DNA from: Chlorops oryzae
Taxonomy: Eukaryota > Arthropoda > Insecta > Diptera > Chloropidae
Assembly: GCA_020466095.1 (NCBI GenBank)
Contig: CM035806.1
Span: forward strand, 52,635,812 to 52,699,811
Length of the DNA stretch: 64,000 nucleotides
Direction: 5' to 3'
The position numbers were made by a program, and so were the translations under genes. Under the pieces are notes generated by a model that did no database searches, was not told the origin of the DNA, and saw only the letters and a program-made list of their open reading frames with translations. This document shows positions 50,469-62,371 of the stretch, one piece after another (position 1 is the stretch's first letter; each line of letters starts with the position of its first letter).

Positions 50469-51554
50469 ATACAAAACAAAAAACAAATAAATAAAATCTC
50501 AAATCGCTAGATATTTCAATTGCTGAAGCGCTATTGAATTCTGCATTCGAAATTTTGAGTGGCACTAATCGTTCTTGACATTCACTACTCGATGATGTGC
50601 GAAAGTGATTTGTTCATGGCGAGTGGCAATGGAGAGAAAATATTCCTTTGAAAATCTCGACATAAACGTTCGGGTGGGCCTTTAAAATGCTTCAAAGAGA
50701 ATTCATTTTCATATAATCTATTTGCGAATAAAGAAAGCTCAATCAAGCTTTTCATCAAGGAATTAAATTCATTTTCATTTTGTTCAAATAAAAACAAGGA
50801 ACAAGGAACGTGAAGACAGCGAAGTGGTTGTAAAATCATAAATGAGAAAGGTCCTACAGATAAAGAAAAAAGACCTCGAGTGCGAGCTTGAAAGAATACA
50901 CGCTATACGGACATAAAGACATGAGACCTAAGAAAATAATACTAAAGCGTTGAGGCAGGGGGCCCCATGGCCCGGGTAACGGGCTTGACGACCCCGCCTG
51001 TCCTGAGTTGCAGTGCTAGCCGATTGCCCCAGTCGCATCATGCAGACTGGTAAATAAAGGTATGAAGCGGGACCCGGCCGCGGGTTAATTGTATCGATAC
51101 GTATACGTAATTTTTCCAACCCAAAATAAAAATTACGCATACGTCGAATAACTGGGGTTTTTTGTTCTATTTTTGTCGAAAACACCGGTTGCCTGCATTT
51201 TTCTGTTTTTGTGTCTGAAGCAAATTTGTTGGTCGCTAAAATGTCTACAACTTTCCCCAAGACAGTAAAGTGATATTCATAACGATTCAGGACAAATTAG
51301 CTTTTTAAATTTTCGAAGACTTAAGCGATGAACCTGCAAAATTCAGAGTCAGATTCCTCCTAAACTAGAGCCAATCCAGAGAAAAGGCCGATGGATCTGA
51401 GCTCAGTATACTTTTAAGAAAGCCACTCAGTTGGTCCCATTTATGTTACTATTTTCGACTTGCACAGTGTTATTAATTTAGGTACCTGCAAGTCGAAGTA
51501 ATCCAAAATAAATAAAAAAATATATATATATATGTACATTTATGTGAATAAGAG
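50469..51554. other. Spacer with a GC-rich island
   Basis: About 50945-51085 is strikingly GC-rich (GGGGGCCCCATGGCCCGGG, GCGGGACCCGGCCGCGG) in AT-rich DNA and could be a piece of an old retroelement or structured RNA; I could not assign it. Directly after it, TACGTATACGTAATTTTT and AAAAATTACGCATACGT (51097-51146) form a hairpin. Nothing else supported. Confidence 0.35.
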
Positions 51555-52670
51555 CTGAAGATCTATCGATAGTTGCGACCATCGATAGTTTCAATAATAA
51601 AAAGTCTGAAATATCGATAGTATCGATAGTACTATCGGAAGATATATTTTAAAATTTAAACTAATTTTATTGGCAAACAGTGCTCAGACTAAAAAATTTT
51701 TAAAGGTGGACGATTTTTAAAGAAGAAGTGGCAGATTTATTTAAAAAGTGGTAGATTCGAAATTGTTGCAAATAGTAATACAGTATATCACATCTGATCA
51801 TGTAGAAAATTGGGAAACTTACATAAATATTTTTAGGTGATTTCTCTTATTAAAAAAAAAAACGTATCAATATTTATTGGACGTCGTTAAGCGCCAATAC
51901 TGCCATTCTTGACAACATTCTTGGCAATAGAAAGCTGCTAACATATTTTTCAATAAAACATAACATTGAACGACATTTTTATGTTCTCAATTATTGTAAA
52001 TGATCATAAAATAAATAAAACAAATGCATAAATATGTTTAAAAAAGTGGTAGATTTGGACATAGCGTGGTAGAAGTGTTAGAAAGTGAAAATAGTGGTAG
52101 AAGTCGGAACACTGTTGGCAAATTTCTAGTGATTCAACCAAGCATGTTTCAGCTGTTAAACATTTAAATTTCAACCATTTGAAAGTTTAAAATTTAAAAA
52201 ATTAATGATGGTCCTACATATTATAATTTAATAAAATACTGTGCTTAAGTATCTCTCCTCAGAACCCGATTTTTAAAACCGTTCTTACTCAATTCTCCAT
52301 ACTTTGTAGCAGTAGCGTAGCGAGGGGGCCGGGCCCCTTATAGGGGTGCACCTCAATATGTACGACTTTTTTTTTTTTTTTTTGGTCTGTCATATTGCAT
52401 ACTGTTCTTTTTGCTTGGACATTTTTAGGGTGACGCCACGCCACTATTACCGCCCCAGGTGCCACCCGTGCTAGCTACGCCACTGCTTTGTAACCAGTGC
52501 TGATGCTAGGCAGTATTTTGGTGACTCTTTTCCCTTGGATATTGAAAAAAAATGCCTTTATTTCTGTTTTTTTGATGAAAGTGATCACTGATCAGTAAAA
52601 ATCCCTTGTAAACATTTGAAGTGATTTTTGGCTAAAGGTAAAATCGAAAAAATCACTCAAAACGGAAAAA
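51555..52670. repeat. Dispersed repeat F, copy II (longer, with hAT MITE)
   Basis: Shares ATCGATAGTACTATCGGAAG, TTTAATAAAATACTGTGC and GTGATTTTTGG blocks with copy I (37616-38110). It carries about 0.5 kb extra near 51650-52130 and the hAT MITE at 52310-52485. Confidence 0.75.
52310..52485. mobile_element. hAT-type MITE, 176 bp, with 8-bp duplication
   Basis: Left end CAGTAGCGTAGCGAGGGGGC; complement of right end CAGTGGCGTAGCTAGCACGG. The flanks CTTTGTAG and CTTTGTAA agree at seven of eight positions. Repeat F copy I has a single uninterrupted CTTTGTAACC at the same place, a natural empty site that confirms the boundaries. Confidence 0.9.
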
Positions 52671-52790
52671 CCCCATCGCTCTGACATCAGAGCATCGAAT
52701 AATATTTTAGCGTGACGTCTATAATTCTAATTTGGTTTGTAAAATGGGACACATAACACTCGCAGACTTTCTCAAGGTTTTTTACGACGC

Positions 52791-53466
52791 CACAGTGGTT
52801 TAATGTCCAGTTTTTGAGGAATAAAATATAAGGAGTTGTTGTAGAGAAATAAACTTTCGAACATGTATTTCTCTTGGTAATATTAATAAAATATGAAAGT
52901 TTCATCACAATCGGCCACGCCCACCACCCACCTCCCATACACCCCAAAAAGTTTTTTTTCGTATAAAACTTTAATTTTTTGGCGGAACTCCTTAAAATTT
53001 TGCCCAAACCTAAAAAATAAAACTATAAATCCACGGCCACGCCCACCATTTTTTTTCTCAATCCAAATTTTGAAATTATCGGCATTTTTTAGCCTTTCTC
53101 CTACGAAATAAAGTGAAATTTTAGCAGCGGACTTGAACGAACGTGGGAAATATTTCATTCATATAAAAGCACACGAAATTCATTGATATTTTCCATATTT
53201 AATACGAACCTCTTTTACGTTTGTTCTCTTTTTACGGCTTTTTAAACTTTAAGTATTCTTTCACTACATTAAACTTGAACAAACAGAGAATTCAAAACAA
53301 TGACTTTGTCAGCTGTTCGCCTAAAGCCTGGTTTCCACCGGTCAACTTTTTATTCAATTTTAACCTAATGGAACTTTTGGTAATTAAATGGCATTTTCGG
53401 TTTTACGAAATGAAAAGGTTGAAATTTTGATTAAATTCCTCAAAAACTGGATTTTAAACCACTGTG
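52791..53466. mobile_element. Transib-like non-autonomous element, 676 bp
   Basis: Starts CACAGTGGTTTAATGTCC; complement of the end is CACAGTGGTTTAAAATCC. The interior holds two GGCCACGCCCACC blocks that are also found in the adjacent Transib element. The flanking 5-mers (GACGC, CATCG) do not match well, so the insertion is old or rearranged. Confidence 0.7.
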
Positions 53467-53594
53467 CATCGAAGAACATGGTTGGGCACAAGTTCCATGC
53501 TTTGAAGTGTTCAATGCTTCTACATAAAGAATACAATACGAAAAATTCTTTTACTCGAATAAATATGCAATATTGATTGATGCGAAAAACGCCG

Positions 53595-54837
53595 CACAGT
53601 GGTTTGGCTTCATATATTTTTTGGAAAAAAATAGAAGGAGTTGTTGTAGAGCAATGAATTTTGGTACACCCATTGCAATAGGTGAAATTAAGAAAATTTG
53701 AAAGTTTCATCCATATCGGCCACGCCCACCTCCCACCTCCCATACACCAACAAAATCTTTTTGCATATAAAACTTTTATTTTTGCTCGGATTGTCATAAA
53801 ATTATACACAAACCTTAAATACGACAATATAAACACATTCTGAAAGTTCCATCGAAATCGGCCACGCCCACCACCCACAACTGAATTCCCCACCACCATT
53901 CCCAAAATGTGAACAACTTCTTGAAATTATTGCAAATAAGAAATACAATTTTTAATTTATTCGGCTATCATTTCAATTACGACCGGATCTAATTCCAAGG
54001 TATTTTTAGAGGGTTGACGTCTTATAAAAGTAATATAAGGATCCGAAGTTGCCATTAGCCGACAGAAAACGTCTTCATTCGTAGAGACTCTGTCACATTT
54101 CCTGGAAAACATCAGTCTGTATTTTCGGTAATCCTTGTTTCGGGCCTCTTTGGCTTCTTCAGATAGCATTCCTATTGGAAGACCTGCGGCGTCCATTATT
54201 CGTTGCCCATGTATTAAAATCTTATGAACCGTCACAGGCATAAAATACCATTCATAATTCTAATGTCAACAGCCCCCTAAAAGTATGCCCCATTTTTTTA
54301 ACATTTTTTTTTGCAAGTATTTTTTCATTTAAATTGGAATAACTCACTGGTAGGCAGCTGTCGGCAAAAATTTCTTTCAGATATTGAAAGATGACATCTC
54401 GACCTTTCATTTTTATATAGGTAGAGCACAAAGGTAAACAAAGGTAACTAAGTTTTTGTCCATAAAAGGCGGAAAATTGATGTTTAGAAAGCTGCCTGTT
54501 ACATTGCTCATAACTTAAAAGATTCTTCATGGATTAATTAAATTTTTTTTATATTTTGACGATAAAATGCTACTTTTTCATATAAAACCAACAAAAGGAG
54601 CCATCAAAACAATATAATAAGAAAAAAATGTTGCTTTATATTACCAATATTTTCATGGTTTTAGGTGAAAAAATGTTTTCTGACTTTCAATAACTTTATT
54701 GAGGATAAAAATTTCCTTTTCGGAAAAAAATATCATGAATTCTTCTTATTGAAACAATGCTTAACTCAGATAAAAACATCAAACATTGGAACAAGGTACT
54801 TCAAAAAATGAATTTTTTCCGCAAATAAACCACTGTG
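53595..54837 (-). mobile_element. Transib transposon, internally deleted, intact CGCCG duplication
   Basis: Starts CACAGTGGTTTGGCTTCAT; complement of the end is CACAGTGGTTTATTTGCGG. CGCCG lies immediately outside on both sides (53590-53594, 54838-54842). Transib elements have CACWRTG-type ends and 5-bp GC-rich duplications (family knowledge), so termini, duplication and coding content agree. At 1243 bp it is well under half a typical autonomous length. GGCCACGCCCACC appears twice near the left end. Confidence 0.9.
53957..54262 (-). pseudogene. Transib (RAG1-like) transposase, C-terminal exon
   Basis: After a CATTAG acceptor the frame reads NYEWYFMPVTVHKILIHGQR and continues for 94 residues from the first Met, through LPIGMLSEEAKEARNKDYRK and YITFIRR to a stop. 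By eye it follows the end of RAG1, where HVPEIIE, SEGNESGNK and a final LYTSKYL occupy the same order. The Glu in KEARNK would correspond to the last catalytic acid (E962 of mouse RAG1). Upstream catalytic Asp residues are not found, so this is a remnant. A neighbouring frame at 54252-54530 (MKNLLSYEQCNRQLSKHQFS...) may be chance or another decayed exon. Confidence 0.75.
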
Positions 54838-54842
54838 CGCCG

Positions 54843-55920
54843 TTGTGAGCTTTTGAAAGCTTTATTATTTTGCTCCTAAAAGTATGCAATATAAATTTTC
54901 CAGTTTTTCTTTTGAAAAATTGTGTTCCAAAAAAGCTCTAATACGTGAGAAGCTTTCGTTTGGTGTTCAAATACTTACTAGAGATGTTACGGATATCCGG
55001 CTACTATCCGGTATACGGCATATCCGGTCAAAAATTAGCTATTCGGCCGCTTACCGGAAAAAAAAAAATTATTACATATTTTAAAAAAAGGTTGTATTGT
55101 TTGTAGGATTATGTAGAATAGCATTCTGGTGATGATATCACTATTAAGGGCATACAGATAAGGGATTTCGTCTGCAATCACTTTGTTCCAAATAAGTCTC
55201 CTCCCATTTAAAGCAATGGTGGTTTTACACCGCATTTTGACAAAGCAACGAAACCACAGCTGCCGAGGTGCCTAACACACATAGCAATTCAGAAACTCCG
55301 CAATAGGCATGAGACTTTTTTGTGTTGGTCGGGGACCCCGAAAAAACTCCCCGGGCCCGAAATTTCGTTCTACGGGCCTGCAAATAACGAACAAAACATT
55401 CAATCTCGCTAATACGAACAATCTGGATACAATGATCAGAAGGTGCAAAAATTATTTCACTATATCCAGATTCAACTGTATTGCGGATTGCTTGCGTAAT
55501 GTTCGTCAAAGCAATACATATTTTTTTTTTTTACATATTCTTAGTTGCTAGAGTTGAGAAAAAATCGCCATTTACTCTTCCAGAAGTGTCGCGTACACAC
55601 CTTCTTGGCGAACGTTCGCAAAAAAATTCGTCTAAATGTTTACTGGGATGAGTTCTGCTAAAAAGAAATTTATTTCATCCGATGATAACATACAGGAAAA
55701 TGAATATAAATAAAAAACAAAAATAAAACAATGGTTTCTTTTATATTCTGCGAACTGATTTTCACAAGCTGTGTCAGTCAAGATGTCGCCGCCCGATTAC
55801 GTTGGCAGTACATATTTCAATTTTTAATACATGTATAATTTTTTTTTTAATATACCCCCTAGCATTTATTTTCATTAAAAACAAAGTTTTCAAATCGGAT
55901 GGCGCAACAGTGCCATACTC
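54843..55920. other. Spacer with hAT-like debris
   Basis: AGAGATGTTACGGATATCCG at 54981 with repeated TATCCGG blocks to about 55055 looks like one end of a hAT-type element. CCCCGGGCCCGAAATTTCG near 55350 resembles the interior of the 4656 MITE. Minus-strand frames at 55035-55509 show no recognised domain. Confidence 0.35.
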
Positions 55921-57623
55921 AAAACAAGTAAGGGTGATATACATGTAGTTAGGCGAGCCTGAAAATAAGATACCCGACACAGACACATATGTTTGAATAA
56001 TTTATAAATCACGCTCAAAAACCTAGTGGCCCTAGAAAGAATATTCCACAGGTTTTGAAGGCCTCTAGAAGCCCCATATACCGACTTTTGTTAAATTTCT
56101 TTATGAAAACCGCACCTTGGCCACACCCACTTTTCCATTTTTTTTTTGCAATTCTAATCGGAGGCTTAAATTTACGCTCAAATTTTAAGCTTCGTTGAAA
56201 TATTTCGAAAATGTCCGATTTTGGGGCACTTTTGAGATTTTTGTGATAGACCCTAGTACTGAAGGTACCCTTAATAATGGACCGACCAAAAAAATGTTTG
56301 GGGAGGATGTTTGTGGCTTCAAACGAGGCATAAGTGCCAGCTTTCGTTCAATTCCCATTTGAATTTCCGGTGTAGGAGACAATTTTCGAAAAACGCCCTT
56401 CTGCCACGCCCAATTTTCGAATTTTTGGAAATCATACTAAGGTGGTTCAGCCAAACAAGGCCAACGCTTTTATAAGGCCCGATTTTCAGAAAACATATTG
56501 CTAGCACTTCCCTGCATAATGATTTTTGGCATTTTCTAAAGCGTTTATACATATTTACTTCACAAAGCAAAAAAAAATTCCTTCGCTTGCGTAGCTGAGT
56601 GAATAGTTATCGTCCAACAAAGTCGGAAGAAGTGAATACAACGTGCTTAATCTAATTTTGCATGGGAAGAAGAACACCGTTTTTCCAAAAGTTCTTGGTA
56701 ATTTTTTAAAGTCTTGCTGCCCATACCAAAAGTCGGACTTTATTCAAAATAAAAAGGCTGGAAGAAAAACCCTGGCTTTGTTGTATTCCAAGCAGCTAAA
56801 AACAATGAGAAAGAAGGCTTTTCACTGCAATGGGCAGCAAGTTAACAAAATTATTATCGATAATGCCTTCTACCTGCATTTGAATATACAACGTTGAGTT
56901 TTAATAATATTATTTTATATAAGAAGAGCTGTGCAGTGTATTTATTTTAATTTTTGATCTCAAACAACATTAACAATGAAATCAGATAATAATTTTATCT
57001 ATTTCTTTATTTGTTCGCACGTTTTTGAGAGCAATCAGCATTGGGCCTTATTTAGACATGGGGTTCCTAATATGGCAAAAAAAAAAGGACAATTTCTAAA
57101 ATGTGTCAAATGAATACTTTTAAACACTTTTTGCTACTTTTTTCACATTTTCAAATAAAGATATGGTCAAACAAAAGCGATTAAGATCCAAACTCTCTCT
57201 AAGTGTCACAATTTTTCGCCTCTGTGGCAAAAACTGTTAGCATGGCCTTATTTGGGTCAGTTACCTTACATACTTGCCTTCAAACATAATCAAATATTAA
57301 ATTTCATCAAAATATCTTGACTTGACAATTTTAGAGCAGTTTTTGTGCTTTGCGTAACAGAGCCCAGTACTGGAGGTACGCCTAAAAATGGTCCGATCGG
57401 GTCCCCGTGAGCATGCATGCCAAATTTTTTTAAGATAGCTGTAAGTCCTTCGATAAGAAAACTGCATACAGACAGAAAGACGGACGGACGCAATGTCTAA
57501 ATCGAGTCTCCTGCTGACGCTGATCATTTCTATATGCATACATTTTGTATGGTCTATCTCGACTGGTTCTGGGTGTTACACACAGCCACACAAACGCAAC
57601 ACAGAGTGTATTGGGTATAAAAA
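55921..57623 (-). mobile_element. R850 copy 5, split by an 827-bp insertion
   Basis: Reverse R850 in two parts, 55921-56439 and 57267-57623. With the insert removed, ATCATACTA joins CATACTTGCC exactly as in the uninterrupted copy 1 (ATCATACTACATACTTGCC near 5707). Confidence 0.85.
56440..57266. mobile_element. TA-flanked 827-bp element with AGGT ends, inside R850
   Basis: Left end AGGTGGTTCAGCCAAACAAG; complement of right end AGGTAACTGACCCAAATAAG, both continuing GGCC. TA lies on both sides (56438-56439, 57267-57268). R850 copy 1 shows the empty site with a single TA. A plus-strand frame 56643-56897 has no recognised domain. TA duplication suggests Tc1/mariner, superfamily otherwise unknown. 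Confidence 0.8.
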
Positions 57624-58074
57624 GGGTGGTGGACGTATGAATACATATGTATGTGTAAATATGATTTTATTCTACTTAAAAAGAGAGAATTCTTGTAATG
57701 GGACTCATCTGATTGGTTAGGTCTAAAGGGGGTTAATCACACTGTGACACACACAAATTATCAATAGAAAATGCATCACAATTATTATACATACATTAGA
57801 CTTAAGCGGTCCGAAGTTGGTACTTCATTGCTTCCTTCATCTAAATCACGCTCTTTCAGAGTCCTTCCATTCCAGCATTCTAACGGGAAATCATGTTCAT
57901 TCAGTTCATACTAACAGCTTTAAACGTTTTCGCAATACCATATCCCTGAGAATCACATCATTTTTGCATTGAAAAAATATTTCTGATCTAAACAAAAAAT
58001 GCGAGTGTGTCCGGTGTGACCATCACAATGGAATAAGCCATCATTGACGCATGCACTTTTGTCGAGGCCGTATA
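57624..58074. other. Spacer, no gene seen
   Basis: Mixed sequence between two repeats with no supported feature. Confidence 0.35.
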
Positions 58075-58232
58075 CAGTGTGTTCTCTCTTAAGCGGACAC
58101 CTACGGGACCGAAAAAAACGTCCGCTTAACAGAGGTGTCCGCTTAAGTGGAAATAATACAGAATTCCCAAAAAGTGACTGTTTAAGAGGGGTGTCCGTTT
58201 AAGAAGAGTTTCCACAAGGCGAGAGCACACTG
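58075..58232. mobile_element. TA-flanked Tc1/mariner-type MITE, copy 3
   Basis: CAGTGTGTTCTCTCTTAAGC at the left and, as complement, CAGTGTGCTCTCGCCTTGTG at the right. TA at 58073-58074 and 58233-58234. Same interior GTCCGCTTAACAGAGGTGTC as copy 1, with a short internal deletion. Confidence 0.75.
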
Positions 58233-58359
58233 TAGTAAATATTTTTCCTTTAAAGTGTTCCGTTAATCATAACGTCGTTCATAAATTATTGTGTTCTATG
58301 TGATAAAAACGAATTGCGATTTCACGTCCAACTAAAAAACTTTGTTCTACGGAGCTTGA

Positions 58360-59218
58360 TTTTTATACCCGACACACTCTGTGTCGAGGGTATATTGCGT
58401 TTGTGTGGTTGTCGAACCAGTCGAGATAGACCATACAAAATATATATAGAAATGATCAGCGTCACCAGGAGATTCGATTTAGACATGTCCGTCTATCCAT
58501 CTGTCCGTCTGTCTGTCTGTATACAGTTATCTTATCGAAGGAGTTGAGCTATCTTGACGAAATTTGGTATGCGTGCTCACAGGGACATGAGTAAGAACAA
58601 GTTCGAGAATGGACCCGATCGGACTATTTTAGGGGTGCCTCCAGTACTAGGGTCTGTTGTGAAAACAACAAAAACTGCTCTAAAATCGCGGTTTTTCAAG
58701 ATATTGTAATGAAATTTGGAATTTGAACATGTTTAAAGGCAATTACTATGAATTAAAAAAATTGGAAAAGTGGGCGTGGCATAAGGGAGTTTTTCGAAAA
58801 TTCTCTCCTACACCCGAAACTCAAATGGGACTTGAACGAAAGTTGGCACTTATGCTTCGTTTGAAGCCACAAACATCCTCCCCAAAAATTTTTTTGGTCG
58901 GTCCATTATTAAGGGTACTTCCAGTACTAGGGTCTATCACAAAAATCTCAAAAGTGCCCCAAAATCGGATTTTTTCGAAATATTTCAATAAAACTTAGGA
59001 TTAGAGCGTATAACTAAGCCTTCGATTAGATTTTAAAAAAATTGGAAAAGTGGGCGTGGCAAAGGGGCAGTTTTCATAAAGAAATTTAACAAAAGTCGGT
59101 ATATTTGGCCCTTAATGGCCTTAAACACCTCTTAATATTAAAAATTATTTGAACATGTGTGTTTGTGTCGGGTATTCTATTGTCAGGCTCGCCTGACTAT
59201 AACACCCTTACTTGTTTT
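58360..59218 (+). mobile_element. R850 dispersed repeat, copy 6 (near complete)
   Basis: From TTTTTATACCCGACACACTC to GACTATAACACCCTTACTTG. It retains the short GTCTGTCTGTCTGT tract at 58505-58521 that has exploded in copy 3. Same orientation as copy 2. Confidence 0.85.
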
Positions 59219-60831
59219 AAAAGCAGAAGCAACCTTAGACATTACCGCCTTAGTAGACACAATAAAAGCACACTTTTATCATTTCAGTTTTTTTGAAATA
59301 AAATATTAAAATCAATTTTTCCAAAAATTTATTTTTCTCATATAGAACACAATAACTTACGAACGACGATAAGTCAAATTTAATTGAGGCACTTATGTTC
59401 CATCATGACGTATCGTCTACGGGCTGCTTAGCACTTGTTGGTAGCCTTTAGAATTTCGATACGGCAGACGGTAATGAGAAATTAGGGAAGCCCTAATGTA
59501 TTTAAGTTGGCATGTCATCAATATTTCAAGAGTATTCCCCTTTTTCCGAAAGTAAAAAGAACAAATTTCATATTCACTGAGCTGAGCGGCCGCTTTCAAA
59601 AGTTCGATATTTGAAAATGTTCCGAAAAAAAAAATTATTTTAATTTATTTTAATTTTTTTTTTTTTTTTTTTTGTTTAATTAATGAAAAACTAATAGGGG
59701 AAATACGGATGCGCGAGGGGAGTTTTCTTTTGGATACGATTATGTATATTCACAAATGCTGCATGTAAAATGGAAATCTGCAGAGGCGACTCGTGGCGTG
59801 CGCCGTAATGCCATGATGTGCGGATATACGCGAGTGTATTGGACTCTAGTGTTTATAAATTTTTTCGGCATATGGCGAATTTACAGTCAAACTGTGAAAT
59901 TTGCAATCGACTATACAGAAACTGATTGCGACAACACACTCGCACATAAAACACAGGGTCAAAATGAAGTCAGAACGCCAGTTGTGCAAGGCGCAAAATT
60001 CAGGGCGATTTTATATATTATGTCGGTTTTCCGAACGAATTACTTATTTATGCGTGTGCGAACACACTCGAAGTAATTTTACTTTGCTTTGCGATTGTTT
60101 AGCCAAAATTTTTGGGGTCTTGATAAATCGGTTCAAGTCGAAGACGCCATAAATAATTGTGCCTGCATGATGCGACCCTGACGCAAACACACCACCGTTC
60201 GCTTTGTACTATAGCCCGAGATACAAAAAGTCTCATGTGGATCTTTATGACTTTACAGTATTTTTCTATATGAGACGAAAACAATTACGATGAAAAATCG
60301 CAAGATCTACAAGTAAGCGAGAGTCCAAAATAAAACGTTGTTGCTGTTTTCATGCGGCAGCGCGCTTGATTTTCACTGCGTTCCTTTCGACTAGGCTATA
60401 TTTGTATAGCGTCTTGGGACGAAAACAACAACAGACAAAAAACAAAAGAAAAACAAAAGGCAAAAAGAAAAGTATCGCACAAGAAAATGATTCTAATAGC
60501 TTTTGTTGGAACTTGATGAAATCAATGATGCTGATGCTGATGCCGATGCTGCTGCCGATGCTGCTGCTGGTGTTTTCTAGCCTTTTTTGCTCTTCAAAAC
60601 AGAAATTGGTTTTTTGGAATTTCACATTGTGCGCTTACAATCAGTCACACAACGCTCAGGCAAGTGGACGGAAGCGATCTTCACTTTCACTCATCCGATC
60701 GCGAACGCGAACGCGAACGCTTGGCCGTATTATTCCAGCAGATATTGTCCTTAAGGAGATCAATCTCAACCCGTGAGGAAGACATTTTTTTACCCCATCC
60801 AACGAACATCGAAAAATCGGAATATCGAAAC
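59219..60831. other. Upstream region of troponin C paralogue 2
   Basis: Intergenic DNA including the presumed promoter and 5'UTR. Poly(T) at 59657-59673. GCGAAC is repeated three times at 60702-60719. A plus-strand frame of 106 codons at 59756-60076 has no recognised content. Confidence 0.4.
60641..60646 (+). promoter_or_regulatory. Possible initiator upstream of troponin C paralogue 2
   Basis: TCAGTC matches the Drosophila initiator TCAKTY and lies about 190 bp before the ATG. No TATA box 30 bp upstream and no clear DPE, so this is only a candidate start site. Confidence 0.2.
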
Positions 60832-62226
60832 ATGAGTGGAGCAGTAAGTCAATTGCATTTGACGCTTTCAAAGAGTGGTTTATGTAATTAACAAAAAAAA
60901 AAAAAAAAAAACAAAAAAAAAATTGTATATTCTCCTGTTTCTTTAAAAGGATGAAGACTTGACACCAGAGCAGATTGCCGGTATGAAATTTCCATTTTAT
61001 TTCAATTATTTTATTACTAATCTTATATTATTTGCGTTTTCAAGTGCTACAAAAGGCATTCAACAGTTTTGATCATCAGAAAACTGGAAGCATACCCACC
61101 GAAATGGTTGCGGACATTTTGCGGCTGATGGGTCAACCTTTTGACAAGAAAATTCTGGAGGAACTTATCGAGGAAGTTGACGAAGATAGTACGTGAATAT
61201 TTTATAAAAAAAAAAAAAAAAAAAAAAAATCTTGGCCATCACCCTGTCCGTCCGCCATCGTACGTAGTATGTCGACCACGCCCTTTTTTGAAAAGGAAAT
61301 ATATTGTTTTAAGTGAGGCACCCACGCATCGAAATCGAATGAGAGAAAAAAAATGAAAATACATTTTTCTTCCTAGTCTGAGACACACTTAATGTGAAGG
61401 TAATAAGCATTTAGAAGATCATTCGCAGAATTACGATGGATGGACAGATTAATTTCAATATATTAACATAGATAAAGTGAAATCTACGGCCCAAGTAGTT
61501 CGTTTTCTTCCATTCAAGAAAAATATCCACTGGAGAGAGATGTCAAGGAAATAGATCGACTATTTAGGTTAATATAAAACAGTCGTCCAGCCAACAGAAG
61601 TGTCTGTCAGACAAAATCAATTGAAATTCTTATAGCAAGCATGTTTTCAGGAACCCGATAGAGAAAGCAATTTTTTACGATTGTTGGAAAAAAATTTCCT
61701 TATCGTTGACATGAAAAATAATGCAATGAATTTTGCGATTTTCCCTTTGATCGAAAGAATCCGGCCGGTTAGAGTTCGGGGAATTCGTACAATTGGCAGC
61801 GAAATTTATTGTTGAAGAGGACGCCGAGGCCATGCAAAAGGAATTGCGTGAAGCCTTCCGTTTGTACGATAAACAAGGAAATGGTTTCATACCCACAACT
61901 TGCCTCAAGGAGATTCTCAAGGAGTTGGACGATCAACTGACCGAAGCCGAATTGGACATTATGATTGAGGAAATCGATTCGGACGGCTCTGGTACGGTGG
62001 ATTTCGATGGTGAGTTCACGCATAAAGAATATTTATTTTCATTTCATTAGAAGTATTTTGTTGTTGTTTTTTTGCTTTTATTCTATTTGATCTTTTTATG
62101 GCCGAATGCCAATCGATTCCCACATGCGATTTTATTTTTAGAACATTTTGGATGTAATTATTCATTTTGCTGTTTGTTTCTTGTTCTTTGTTTACAGAAT
62201 TCATGGAAATGATGACCGGAGAATAA
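60832..62226 (+). CDS. TpnC47D: Troponin C, paralogue 2 (TpnC47D/73F-like)
   Basis: Five coding exons: 60832-60843 (ATG AGT GGA GCA), 60950-60980, 61045-61188, 61758-62009, 62198-62226. All junctions are GT-AG and in phase, giving 155 residues from [18 protein letters not shown] to [10 protein letters not shown]-hand loops: [13 protein letters not shown] (24-35) and [15 protein letters not shown] (100-111) lack the position-12 Glu; [14 protein letters not shown] (60-71) and [14 protein letters not shown] (136-147) are intact. Role: Ca2+ switch of the muscle troponin complex with troponin I and T. It is closer to the Drosophila TpnC47D/TpnC73F type than paralogue 1 as I remember those sequences; which of the two it matches is unsure. 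It has one extra intron (60981-61044, 64 bp) compared with paralogue 1. Confidence 0.95.
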
Positions 62227-62365
62227 GTGTTCTCATTGTTTGAACATGCCACGGAAGGCAAATAATTTCATAGAAATTTGAGCCACCGTTCGAAGCACAC
62301 ATACACATATACACAAACACACATACACAAATTAATATCCAAAAAGAGCGCATCAAAGTTTTTAT

Positions 62366-62371
62366 AATAAA
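62366..62371 (+). terminator. Poly(A) signal of troponin C paralogue 2
   Basis: AATAAA 140 bp past the stop codon, directly before the TTTTTACTGTTTTTTC tail shared with the other troponin C gene. Confidence 0.6.
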
